Positions 9,631 to 19,431 of a DNA stretch of 64,000 bases are shown one piece after another (the first letter of the stretch is position 1; every line of letters begins with the position of its first letter). The position numbers were made by a program, and so were the translations under genes. Origin of the DNA: Plasmodiophora brassicae (Eukaryota > Endomyxa > Phytomyxea > Plasmodiophorida > Plasmodiophoridae); NCBI GenBank assembly GCA_039704465.1, contig JASFAU010000017.1:496001-560000 (forward strand). The letters are read 5' to 3'. The notes beneath the pieces were generated by a model, which saw only the letters and a program-made list of their open reading frames with translations, had not been told where the DNA came from and did no database searches.

Positions 9631-11162
9631 ATGGACCGGAGCGCCGCGTACGCCCACTTCCGTGCGTCGTACGCCAGGCAGCAGGTCGGTGCCGGGTGCC
9701 GCTGCGCCGACGCCGCGCCAGCCTGACGCCCCAACGCCCACAGGTGACGCTCGGCGCCGGCGCCCGACAATGGCGGTTCTTCGACGCCGCCGTGGCCAAA
9801 GCGCCAGGACTGGTACGCGCTGTCGTGCTTGGACGTTCAGGTCGCCCGGCGCCCCCCTGAAGGTATCCGGCAACAGGTCCCGCTGCTGTGCGTCCCGGGG
9901 ACGACCACGTCGGCGGAGGCGTTCTTCGTCGTGCGTTTCGCAGGTCGCGATCCGTTTGCCGCGTAGAGAGGCTGACGGCGTGGGCGGTTCGGGCAGGTGC
10001 ACAACGCGTTATGCGATGCCGGGTATCGCGTCCTGTCGCTGGACTACCCGGGCGCCTCGTCCGGACGGGAATGGGCGGTCAACCTGCTGGAGTTCCTCGA
10101 CTACGTCCACATCGACAAGGTCTGCCTGGGCCCCCAGCGCGCGCCTCCCCCGATGAACGCTGACGATCGCGCAGGTTCACATCTTTGGGTTGGAACTAGG
10201 CGGGCACCTGGCGCTCTGGTTCGCGTGCACGTTCCCGGAACGCGTCGCGTCGCTTATTCTCTGCCAGGCGTTCCTGTCGACGACCCCGACGCCGCTCAGA
10301 TCGACGTAACCGGCGCCGGGTCCCCCATCCCTATTGGCGTTCCGTCTGCTGATCGTTGTGCGCAGGTTCCCGTTGCTTCCCGCGTTCGTGTTGCGGCGCC
10401 ACGTGTCGAAATCGCCCCACAGCGCCGGCGCTGACGCGCGGGTCGCCGACGCCGTCGCGTTCGCCGCTGCCCTGCTCGACGCGATGCCGCGCGATGACGT
10501 CCTGTCCCGTCTGCTGCTGCGGTCGTCGCCGATCGCCCTGCCCGGCCTGGAGGAGCTGTCGTCCATCGCCATCACCAACCTTCGCGCGGCGTCTCCCAGC
10601 AGCCCGACCCAGCAGGTATTGCTGTTGCCCCGTCGAACGACGCTCACGTTGCTGACCCGCTGCTGCTGCGTCAGGAGTGTGCCGAGGTGCTGGGCGCGTT
10701 GCCGCGCTGTCGTTCGGTGGACATGGACGTCGAAGGTTGTCACCCGCGCGTTCGCCCGGCACGCAACGCAATGTGACGGTCGATCGCTCTGCGTTAGGCG
10801 ACCTGCCCATCCTGTCGTGTCCCGACGACGTCCTGCGGCACGTGCGGCAGCACCTGGACGCGTTCCCGAACACGTGCTCGACCGACGAGGGACGCGACGT
10901 TACTGCCGCCGCGGTCCCGCCGGCGGCGTCGTCGCCGTCCCTGCTGCTGTTCGACAGGAACGCCTTCACCGCCCACCCGAGGATACTCTCCGAGGACGCG
11001 GCACGCGCCGAGCAGAGGCCCGCCGTCGTCGTGCCCGTGCCTGCACCCGCCCCGGTCGTCCGGAAACGCGTCAACGACGAGCGCGAGCGCCGCAAGCAGG
11101 AGCTGTTCCGGCGGTCGACCGCGAGGTCGCACGACGCGACGCTCGAATCCGTGTTCGACTGA
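9631..11162 (+). CDS. Maspardin-like alpha/beta-hydrolase-fold protein
   Basis: Eight exons fit (9631-9684, 9744-9791, 9841-9930, 9997-10119, 10175-10305, 10366-10615, 10675-10735, 10798-11162), giving 373 residues. Introns are 49-66 nt. Matches to maspardin (SPG21/ACP33): W-x-F-F-D, then PLLCVPGTTTSAEAFF, GYRVLSLDYP, LLEFLDYVHIDKVHIFGLELGGHLALWFACTFPERVASLILCQAFL in sequence, and C-terminal VEGDLPILSCPDDVLRHVRQHL. The usual nucleophile elbow G-x-S-x-G reads G-L-E-L-G-G, so the catalytic Ser is absent. Metazoan maspardin also lacks normal hydrolase activity and acts as an endosomal adaptor. The C-terminus adds about 90 residues of low complexity ending in a basic RKRVNDERERRKQELFRR segment. 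Confidence 0.85.
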
Positions 11163-11179
11163 CCCCGTCCTGTGTTCAT

Positions 11180-12833
11180 TCACGCGGGCTCGGCCCATGG
11201 CGACGGCGGCGCCGGGTCCTGGTCGGTGGGCGGCGCCCGGAACACCCACCAGGCCGCCAGGGCGCAGGCGCCGCGTACGTAATTCAGCGTCGTCCACGTC
11301 GACGAATCGAACCCGGCCTGGTGCCCGCCGTCCAGCCTACACACGCGGCTGTCAGCGCCTGTGCAGGGCGACACACACACGAGGCGGGCGCACCGACCAC
11401 CAGTTCGGGTCGGATCGGTACCCGGCGACGACGGTCTGGCCGGCGCGGGCGCCCACGAGGTTCGCGGCGAACGCGACCAGCAACGACAGGGCGTAGAGGA
11501 TGGCGCGCACCTCGACGGCGACCTTCCGGCGTCGTCGACGGGAATCGATGGCGACGTGCGCCTGGCAGGCCAGGGCGATCGTCGTGCAGAGCGCGAACGC
11601 GACGTGGACGATGTCGGCGACGGGCGACGCCCAGGCCAGCAGCTGCCCGGTCGACGTGGCCCGGGCCTGCTCGGCCAGCACGAGGACGGCGACGCCGGCC
11701 TGGACGCCCAGGGCGAACCGCGACGCCTGCTGGCACAGGTCGCGAAGCACGTCCTCCCGTGTGGGCTCCACAGCGGGCGCCTCTGGCCGGTGGCGATCGC
11801 CGGACGCGACGGCGACGACGTCAGCGCCCTGCCTCGCCGTGTGGAACGTCCCGTCCGTCTTGCTCTCGACGTAGGCAACGGGCAGGCGGGCGAACTCGAC
11901 CGCCTGGCTGCGCCTGTAGTGCATCAGGGCGATCACCTGGTCGCCCGTCAGCGCCGACGACGACGCCGCCGCCCGGTCCACGACGACGTCGCTGCGGTCG
12001 ATCTCGATCTCCACTGCCGAGGCAACCGGTCAGCGTGTCGCGCCGAGAGCGCGCATGGCGACGTTACCATCGCCCTTCTGACGTCGTCGTCGTGGCGAGA
12101 CGGACGCTGACGATGCTGGTGGTGGCCGCACAGGGGGCGGCGGCGGCGGCGGCGGCTCCTGCTGTGCGGCAGGCGTCCCCGTTTCCGGCGCGGTCGCCAT
12201 CGTTTCATCCGTACGAGGCAACGCGCGTCGATTCGGGACCGACCGGCGCGGCAGGCCTCGACCTGGGTCGTCAGGTGCCGGTTCCGGCGGCGGCGGCGGC
12301 GACGCCAACGACGCCTTCTGCCTGCGGAACCGGCTCATGAACCCGCCGCCGGGCGGGGACCTGGGCGTCCCCGCGTCCGGCGCCGCCTGTGCCGTCGTCA
12401 TCGCGTCCGGCGGGGCGGCGACGGCGGCCGCCGCCGCCGCTTCTTGTCGGAACCGGGCCATGAACCCGGACGGAGACAACGAGCGCCTCGCCGCTGGACG
12501 CTGCTCTTCCGGCGCCTTAGCAGGCGCGTCCTGAGCAGGGTGGGCAGATGGGGCGCCGTCTGCCGGCGGCGCGCGCGACGACGGCGCCGGTTCGGGACCG
12601 GCCGCGAACCGGCCCAGCAGCCCTTTCAGGCCGGTCGGTGCGGCCAGCGATCGCAGGCGCGACGTCGGGCTGCGGGCGCGTTCGTCGGACGCGCCGGCCG
12701 ACACGTTGGGCTCAGCGGGCGGCGCGTTGTCCGGCGCCGTCTCGGCGGGCGCGTTGTCCGGTGCCGTCTCGGCGGGCGCGTTGTCCGGCGCCGTCTCGGC
12801 GGGCGCGGGCAACGATGGGCCAGCGTCCGCCAT
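11180..12833 (-). CDS. Four-TM membrane protein with long Pro/Ala-rich cytoplasmic N-terminus
   Basis: Three exons on the minus strand (12833-12068, 12013-11398, 11336-11180; introns 54 and 61 nt) keep frame and give 512 residues. The first about 260 residues are disordered. They hold three copies of APAETAPDNA, two FMARFR/FMSRFR-type basic motifs (RRSLSPSGFMARFR, SPPGGGFMSRFRR), a poly-Pro run and RRRRQKGDGDV. After VEIEIDRSDVV there are four hydrophobic segments (FALGVQAGVAVLVLAEQA; VADIVHVAFALCTTIALA; ILYALSLLVAFAANLVGA; NYVRGACALAAWWVF). The repeated F-M-x-R-F-R blocks may be short linear binding motifs. I recognise no family. It converges on maspardin with only 17 bp between stop codons. 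Confidence 0.65.
12719..12807. repeat. 30-bp in-frame tandem repeat (three copies)
   Basis: Three near-identical 30-bp units based on GCGTTGTCCGGCGCCGTCTC. On the minus strand they encode three tandem copies of APAETAPDNA in the membrane-protein N-terminus. Confidence 0.85.
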
Positions 12834-12924
12834 GTCCGTTCAGGGAATGGAGGGGTACGTACGCACCCGTCACAGGTGCGGCCGGTGCACGACCGGTGCA
12901 GATGGGGCCCTGACGAAACGTGTA

Positions 12925-13383
12925 TTACAGGATCGCGCATCTCAGCGGGCGGCATCGCGCGCCTGCACCCAGGGCGTCGTCGTCGTCGTCGTCGCTGCCG
13001 CCCGGCACGATGCGCAGGTGGTCCTCGTCATCGTCGACGACGACGTCGCCGCCGGGCACGACCTCGACCAGGCTGCCGCCGCACTCGTCCGAGAACGTCA
13101 CCGACCGGGACGATGGCGACGGCGGCCCCGACGGGCACCCTCCTCCGCGAAGGTCCAGGACCCGTTGCGGCAACGGTGACCGTTCGTCGCTCCAGCACGG
13201 GGCCGGACCCGGCGCAGCGGTCGTCGTCGGCGCCGGGGAGTACAACGGCAACCGGATCGATAACGCCGGCCTCAGACGTCGACGCGGGGCGCGATCGGAC
13301 ACAATCGCAACCTGTTGTTGTTGTTGTTGTTCCATTCGGGTTCCGTGATAGAATATGACGACCCGGAGGTTCCGTCCCAGCAC
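12925..13383 (-). CDS. Hypothetical protein with acidic C-terminus, possibly the 3' exon of the chromodomain gene
   Basis: Open frame of 152 residues. It begins after a CAA/CAG-type tract (MEQQQQQQVAIVSD) and ends with SVTFSDECGG, VVDDDEDHLRIV and a D-rich run before GARCRPLRCAIL-stop. The acidic block and codon pattern look coding. The frame begins 7 bp downstream of the stop of the chromodomain frame on the same strand. An intron removing that stop could therefore make this its C-terminal exon; I could not fix the junction. Confidence 0.45.
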   Translation of the reverse strand: MLGRNLRVVIFYHGTRMEQQQQQQVAIVSDRAPRRRLRPALSIRLPLYSPAPTTTAAPGPAPCWSDERSPLPQRVLDLRGGGCPSGPPSPSSRSVTFSDECGGSLVEVVPGGDVVVDDDEDHLRIVPGGSDDDDDDALGAGARCRPLRCAIL

Positions 13384-13389
13384 AGTGAG

Positions 13390-14064
13390 TCATGCGCTGC
13401 AAACTGTCGTCGTCGACGACGGCTGCCCCCGTACTGACGCGGACGTCGACGACCCGCCGCCGCCGCCGTGCCAACTGCGAAACGACGACGATGACGGCGG
13501 CCCGTGACGATGATTTGCGTCGGCGGGCCGTCGACGTCGTTGTCGGTGGCGGAATTCGTGCAGGAGGTCGTCGCTGATGTGGCATTCGGGTTCCCAGGAC
13601 GGGCGCCAGGGTCGGCCATCGGGCTGCGCGCCGTCCCAGTCGACCAGGTAGACGGTGCGCCAGTGCACGCGGCGGCGCTTCAGGATGGCGCGGACCTTGT
13701 AGACGTGCTGGTCGGGGCCCTCGTCGACGGCCGGCTTGAGGCAGGGCTGTCGTCCGAACGCCCGCTCCATGACGACGCTGAAACACACGGCGTGGCGAGG
13801 CGGTTCACGATCCCGGATGGCGCCAGCCGCCTGTATCGGGGCCCTGGGGCCGCGACCCATCGACGGAGGCAGTGCGTCGGAAGACGGCCCGGAGCGCCAC
13901 GCGGCTAGCAGGTCGCCCTTCAGGTCGCTGAACTCGACGCCGACCACGCCGTCGCCCCCATCGACGCCCAACGTCATCCGCAACTGCAGTCCGCCCACTG
14001 CGGCCAGCTGCAGGCGAGACAGTCCGCGCACTGCGGCCAGCTGAAGACGAGACAGTCCGCTCAC
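13390..14064 (-). CDS. Chromodomain protein
   Basis: Open frame of 224 residues. Residues about 128-180 match the chromo fold: VYKVRAILKRRRVHWRTVYLVDWDG, then WRPSWEPECHISDDLLHEFRHR. Aromatic cage positions are present (Y of VYKV, W of VDWDG, W-E-P-E). Such domains bind methylated histone tails in HP1- and Polycomb-type proteins. Preceding it are a three-fold GLSRLQLAAV repeat and a Gly/Asp segment (LGVDGGDGVVGVEFSDLKGDLLAAW). The C-terminus is basic then Ser/Gly-rich. There is no chromoshadow domain in frame. The start is uncertain because the repeats continue upstream in frame, and 3' exons may follow (see 12925-13383). Nuclear chromatin role is inferred from the domain alone. Confidence 0.75.
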   Translation of the reverse strand: MSGLSRLQLAAVRGLSRLQLAAVGGLQLRMTLGVDGGDGVVGVEFSDLKGDLLAAWRSGPSSDALPPSMGRGPRAPIQAAGAIRDREPPRHAVCFSVVMERAFGRQPCLKPAVDEGPDQHVYKVRAILKRRRVHWRTVYLVDWDGAQPDGRPWRPSWEPECHISDDLLHEFRHRQRRRRPADANHRHGPPSSSSFRSWHGGGGGSSTSASVRGQPSSTTTVCSA

Positions 14065-14086
14065 TGCGGCCAGCTCCAGTTGGCAG
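13990..14086. repeat. 33-bp tandem repeat (three copies)
   Basis: Three units carrying CACTGCGGCCAGCTG and CGAGACAGTCCGC. Read on the minus strand they encode repeated LQLAAVxGLSR at the start of the chromodomain frame. Confidence 0.8.
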
Positions 14087-14338
14087 GCCGCCCACCCGCG
14101 GTTGCAATCAGAATGAGACCGTGCCAGTGACGACGATTCGCACGGGTCGGAAATCTGCAGAGATCGGTAAGTGTTTCCGGAGTGGCAAGCGGCACTTCGG
14201 ACCGCTTGGAATTCCGCCCCCGTCCATTTTTTGGCCCCCTTGCGGCCCGGGAACCGTGCAGCCGACCAGTGCCTGAGTGGTAAATTAGCAGCGATGGCAA
14301 GAGCGCCGCGGGCATTTCGAAATCATTGGTGTTTCGTC

Positions 14339-15211
14339 ATGGGTGGCGGCAAGCTCAAATGGAAAGAGACTCCTCCCGGACCGCAGCAGGTGAAGTTGGA
14401 ACGGCTGTTTAGGAACTGTGCCGTCAAAGCGGACGCCATGCCGAACAACGTGCGGACGGCATATAAGGAGTTTGAAGTGTTTGCGCCGGATGTGTTCCGA
14501 GCGCACTTCAACAAAACGAAAGCGAAGTTGGGCTGCCACCTCAGGAAGGACAAGGGCGGTCGCAAGTTAGGGAAACGTACGTCCGTCGCTGTACTGATCA
14601 TTGCCACGTTTGCTCCATCTTTGACATACGTTATGTTTGTATGTGAAGGCCCTAAAATCGACGATTCGGATCCTTGTAGTTCCACCGGTGATGAAGATTT
14701 TGAGGATACACCCATGGAGCACGGCAGTCGCAAATCTCTTCGCCTCTCGGAGCAGAGCTCATCCGAATTCACACAAGCTGTCGAATTCAAAAACCCGCCA
14801 GTCTTTGCAACGGTTTACACGGACCCAGACACCAACAATGATCGGGTACTCGTTGTTGCAGTGATGCCCTCCGGCGCGTCCGACTTCCATTTCAAACTTT
14901 CGGACGATGCAAGTACTGCCATCATCGCCTACACCTGGCCTGAATCCGCATATAATGTCCAACTGCTGTTCAAGAAAGAACTTGCCAGTAAGACACTCGA
15001 AGCATATCATCCCAAGCTAGTCGCCATCAAGCGTGAGCTTGAACAGTTCCGTGACACTATTCAGGATCCTGTCACAGGGGCAGTGCACGTCAAGCTGCCG
15101 ATCCCTGTTCAGACCGAGGTGGCAACTTGGTCGACGCAGGCGACAGCCCGTTCAGATGGGGCCACGTTAATTCTGTGGGAATTGAAATCGTTTGATCGAG
15201 AGGGCCTATAG
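14339..15211 (+). CDS. Orphan protein with small basic N-terminal domain
   Basis: Exons 14339-14576 and 14649-15211 (72-nt intron, itself free of stops) give 266 residues. An in-frame ATG at 14294 would add 15. The N-terminal 80 residues (MGGGKLKWKE, LERLFRNCAVKADAMPNNVRTAY, FAPDVFRAHFNKTKAKLGCHL) are basic and helical and could be a DNA-binding or structural domain. The C-terminal half (about residues 130-266) has alternating strands, ending VKLPIPVQTEVATWSTQA and LILWELKSFDREGL. Its base composition is noticeably more AT-rich than its neighbours. The end resembles that of the duplicated pseudogenes at 38.9-40.1 kb (IEIPLASNVYPKAVQRHV). They may belong to one lineage-specific family, possibly mobile-element-associated; this is inference. 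Confidence 0.6.
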   Translation: MGGGKLKWKETPPGPQQVKLERLFRNCAVKADAMPNNVRTAYKEFEVFAPDVFRAHFNKTKAKLGCHLRKDKGGRKLGKRTSVAVLIIATFAPSLTYVMFVCEGPKIDDSDPCSSTGDEDFEDTPMEHGSRKSLRLSEQSSSEFTQAVEFKNPPVFATVYTDPDTNNDRVLVVAVMPSGASDFHFKLSDDASTAIIAYTWPESAYNVQLLFKKELASKTLEAYHPKLVAIKRELEQFRDTIQDPVTGAVHVKLPIPVQTEVATWSTQATARSDGATLILWELKSFDREGL

Positions 15212-16206
15212 CTACACGGTCACTCGGGAGGGCACAACCGTGGTAGTTGAGCATGAGACTTGGCTCCATTAATATAGAACCCGATTTCCTGATATCTCTC
15301 ACTTCAGCAAACTTACGTATTACTACAGGTTGATGGATATTCGCTGGTGTTCCACGTTTGTACCACTGGTTAGGAACCGCCTTGGTCATCCGCCTGCAAC
15401 GTGACCAATGGCGGATTCCCGCAACTCCCTGGAACGGACGGCCTCCAAGGAGCGCCGATCGATCGCCGACCGAAACAGGTCACCCCCTGTTGAACTTCTT
15501 CTCGGATCGGTCCCGACCGGGTCTTGACAATGCGCCATCTAATCGTGTCAGTTTGGATCTGAGCGTCTTCGCGGGTCGTTGTTGGGCACAGCACAGCGTC
15601 CTTGCAAGCCGAAGGTTAAGGTGGATGATGGCGACGCCGGTGTTCGGTTTTCGATATTCGCCCAGCACTTCTCGTGAGGGATACCTCGCAGCGGGTCGTT
15701 CGGAAGTTGGCGGGAGGCTAACGCGTCGAAGTACCGTAGTGAGCTTCGCTTGTATGACATACTGGAGACGGAAATCCGCAGAAGATTGAGTTGCCGACAC
15801 ATCACGGTCTTGATCAGACCATGTGCGCGCTCGAGCGAAGGACCTGAGATCATGTCGTGTTACCAGACCCAATTTCGCGCGAGCTCGATCGCCATCCGGA
15901 GATCTTGTCACGCTGCTTTGGTTTGTCGTTCGCGAAATTGGGTCTGGTGACACGACATGGTCCCAGGTAAGTTACTGAGGACTATCGCTACCCGGCTCTG
16001 ATCTTGGGTGGCTTGGCTATTACTTACCGAAGCGCTCCCCAAACGCGCACCGAGGGGTTGCCCCGGTCGTGGAGGGCGCAGGTGTGGCCTCCAGTGCCGT
16101 CATGTTGCTGCTGGGAGGCGCTATCGTCGTCGTACTACTTCTGAAGATCGCCCCGATCGATGCCAGGCGATCCCCGCGGTACGGTCAATCGATCGTTGGC
16201 ACTGGG
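15212..16206. other. Intergenic region with no supported gene
   Basis: Only short overlapping frames without recognisable features. A 38-bp-arm inverted repeat lies at 15842-15968. The frame of the following gene is open from 16069 and contains a hydrophobic run (MLLLGGAIVVVLLLK at 16102), but I treat it as 5' sequence. Confidence 0.5.
15842..15968. repeat. Inverted repeat, 38-bp arms with a 51-bp loop
   Basis: The left arm (15842-15879) starts ACCTGAGATCATGTCGTG and ends CAATTTCGCG. The right arm (15931-15968) is its reverse complement with a few mismatches, starting CGCGAAATTGGGTCTGG. It would fold as a long hairpin. No coding content. It could be a MITE-like element or a small-RNA hairpin. 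Confidence 0.85.
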
Positions 16207-19173
16207 ATGGAGGGCGCCGCACCGGACCGCCTCGAGGCGGTCGTCGTCATCGCCCCGCATGTCGTCATCAGGGGCAACGCGCAGAAGGAGATCTCCATCC
16301 TCGCCGAGCAGGGCTTCCTCATCACGCGACGGAAAACGTTCGCCATGTCGCCGTCGCAAACAAGGGCGATCGCCGCCGGCAACGACGCCGTCGCCACGAA
16401 GTTCGGCAGCGGACCGGTCTGCGCCCTCGTCGTCGTCAGGAACGACGCCACCAGCCCGTACAGCGCCCTGGCCGAGCTGGGCCTCGACACGCTTTACTGC
16501 ACCGACTCGTCGCTGTCGACGCTGCGCGTCAAGGTGTCGTGTGATATATGGGACGGCGCCCTAATCGTCGCGCTAACGTCGCCTGCAGGCCGCCCTGTTC
16601 CCAGGGCGTCGGCAGTTCGAGCGGACGCTGGCGGTGACGAGCGGGGCAGCCGGCCAGCAGCTGCTGGAAAGCGTGTGCCGCCAGCACGGGTTCATTGTCG
16701 TGGCGCGCCAGGAGCGCGGGTTAACCGCGAAGGACGCCGAGCGCCTGCGCGTGCACCTGTCGCTGGAGCAGAAGACGTTGTGGGTCCTCGAGAAGGACAA
16801 CGCCATTGTCGACCTGCAGCTGGCCGTCGGGGACGCAACCGTCGTCTCCGTGTCGCGAACGCTAGCGGAAGCCGATAACGCCATTCAGACGTACTGGCCG
16901 GAAGGGTTCCCGTTGCAGCGCACTCTGGGTGCGTCCGGGTCACAGCGCACTGGGCGTGCACCTCGTTGATGCCGTCATCACAGCGCTGCTGAAACCGGAC
17001 GTGACGGCCGCTGGGCACCGCGCTGCCATCCTGCAGGCGATTGTCGACGCCGGGTTCACCGTCATTGCGGAACGCTGCCTGCAGATGACGCTGGAGAAGA
17101 CGAAGGCGTTCTACGCCGAGCACGCCGGGAAGCCGTTCTACGACGGCCTCGTCGAGTTCATGTCGTCCGGCCCCATCGTACGCCACCCGTTGTACCATCC
17201 GTACGCGTCATCGGGTGAACCTCTCGTCGCAGGTGGCGCTTGCCCTTTCGAAACCGAACGCCGTCTCCGCTTGGCGCACCTTACTCGGTACGGTGTGCAT
17301 GGCGCCGGCGCCCAAGACGTCGCTGACCGTCTGGGGCAGGGCCGACGAACTCGGACACGGCGAGGCAGACGGCGCCGAATTCGATCCGGGCCCAGTTCGG
17401 GACGGACGGGAGGCGCAACGCGGCACACGGCTCCGATTCGGAGCTCAGCGCCGCCCGCGAGCTGCGCTTCTTCTTCGCCGACCTGCCGGCCGCCAGCCAT
17501 CGTCCCGTGTCGGCGCAGGAGATCGAGGCCATCCTCACTGAGAAATCCGACTTCCGCAAGCAGCAGGAGGCCAGCCTGAACCAGGTTCGGCCTGGGCGTC
17601 CCGTGGCGATCGATGCCAGGTCGCCGTCTAACGCCTCCCTGCGCAAAGGTGCTCATCAAAGGGTTGACCGCGCTGTGCCGCACGAAACCCGTCGGGCTGG
17701 CGGCCGTCAAGCAACTCGGCGAATGGCTTCGCGACAACAACCCGCTGCGTCCGGTCATCATCGAGCCGGCAGCGGGCGCCCAGAAGGAATACGCGTCGAC
17801 GCTGGAGAAGTTGCAGGAGCGGGCGCCCGGCGGCCAGATCCGGATCGTGTTCATCGTTGGCCCGCCAGGGTCGGGCAAGGGCACCCAGTGCGAGATGATG
17901 CGGTCGCAGCTTGGTACCGGGCGCGCCTGCCCCCGTTCATCGATGCTGTTCGCCTGACCAGCGGATGGCCAGGGTACTACCACATCTCGAGTGGGGACCT
18001 GCTGCGGGCGGAGGTCGCCAAGAAGACCGCGCTGGGCGCGTCGATCCAGGCGCGTATCATCGAGGGCAAGCTGGTCGACGACGACGTCATCCTGACGCTG
18101 ATCGAGAACACGATGTTGAAATCGGGCGCCAGCACGTTCATCATCGACGGGTTCCCCAGCCGCATCGACCAGGCCATCAAGTTCGAGGAGCGGATCGCCA
18201 AGTGCGACTTTGTCCTCTACCTGCAGGCCAGCGACGAGGTCGGCCCCCTGCGATCATCCGGACGGGCCGATACTGTTGACATCGCGTCGCAGGTGATCCT
18301 CAGCCGCCGTCGGGACGACCGCGTCGACGATACAGCGGAGACGCTGCGGAAACGACTGACGACGTTCCACCAGGAGGTCCTGCCCACCATCCAGCATTAC
18401 GAGCGGTTCGGGAAGGTGAAGACGGTGGACGCGTCCCGACCGACGGACGCTGTGTTCGCCGACGTGCGTCGCGCCGTCGCGCCGAACGTTCCCGGGTCGA
18501 TCGAGAAGCGGTCGACCCTGGATAGGCTGAGACAGAAATCGCCGACCGGCACCGTCTACGTCGTGTTCGTGCTGGGCGGGCCCGGCAGCGGCAAGGGCAC
18601 GCAATGCGACATGATCAAAGCACAGCTGGGTAACGCGCTGAACACCTGCGTTCCCGTCGTACTGGCTGGCCGCTCTGACAACGTGGTTAAGGCTACTTCC
18701 ACATATCGAGTGGCGACCTGTTGCGCGCCGAGATCGCTGCCAAGACGCCGCTGGGCCTGTCGATTCAGTCGCTGATCGTGGAAGGGAAGCTGGTCGACGA
18801 CGACCTGATTCTGACGCTGATCGAGACGGCGATGCTGAAGTCGGGCGCGTGCAACTTCCTGATCGACGGGTTCCCGCGACGGCTGGACCAGGCGTTCCTG
18901 TTCGAGAAGCGGATCGCGAAGTGCGACCTCGTGCTGTATTTCGATGCCCCGGATGAGGTGCTCGTGCAGCGCCTGCTGGATCGCGGCAAGTCCAGCGGGC
19001 GGTCGGATGACAACACGTCGACGATCCAGAAGCGCCTGGCGACGTTCCACCAGGAATCCGTGCCGGCCGTCCAGCATTACCAGCAGTTCGGGAAAGTCGC
19101 CAAGATCGACGCCGTGCGATCCAAGGACGCCGTGTTCACCGACGTCAAACGCGTCCTTGGCAACCTCCGCTGA
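16207..19173 (+). CDS. Axonemal-type fusion: NDK x3, DPY-30 motif, adenylate kinase x2
   Basis: Nine exons (16207-16527, 16589-16928, 16984-17177, 17233-17287, 17340-17584, 17649-17913, 17973-18238, 18293-18629, 18692-19173) keep frame through eight introns of 52-64 nt, giving 834 residues. Residues about 1-105 and 108-220 are NDK-like but lack the catalytic motif. Residues about 220-375 are a full NDK domain (QRTLALLKPD, GPTNSDTAR, IRAQFGTDGRRNAAHGSDS with the phospho-acceptor His). Next is a DPY-30-type helix pair (LIKGLTALCRTKPVGLAAVKQLGEWLRDNNP). Two adenylate kinase domains follow, each with a P-loop (GPPGSGKGTQ; GGPGSGKGTQ), SSGDLLRAE and IDGFP. Related single-domain fusions (NME5, AK7, RSP23) sit in cilia and balance ATP, ADP, GTP and AMP in the axoneme. 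A start upstream at 16102 cannot be excluded. Confidence 0.88.
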
Positions 19174-19431
19174 CCCTCTCTCCAAGGCCCGCCTGCACCC
19201 ATACACGATCTACACCACTTGCGGTTAGCATCGCGTCGCGCCTCGATGTTGCAGGAGATGCGGTTAGTACTGGTATTGGCCCCAACATCTGCATCCGTTC
19301 GGTAGTCTTGCCTACCTATCTATGTGAGCCAGTAATGCCTAACTGATGGTGGGCGCTGCCATTCATGGCATCCAGAATAGGGTGTATTTTCATTTCAACC
19401 CTGGCGTCGCTGTGGATCCTCCCGGTGTGCT

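Noticed and set aside
10334..12340. 668-codon plus-strand frame
   Set aside because: It starts in frame with a maspardin intron/exon and runs antisense through the four-TM protein; it is Arg-rich low complexity with no domain.
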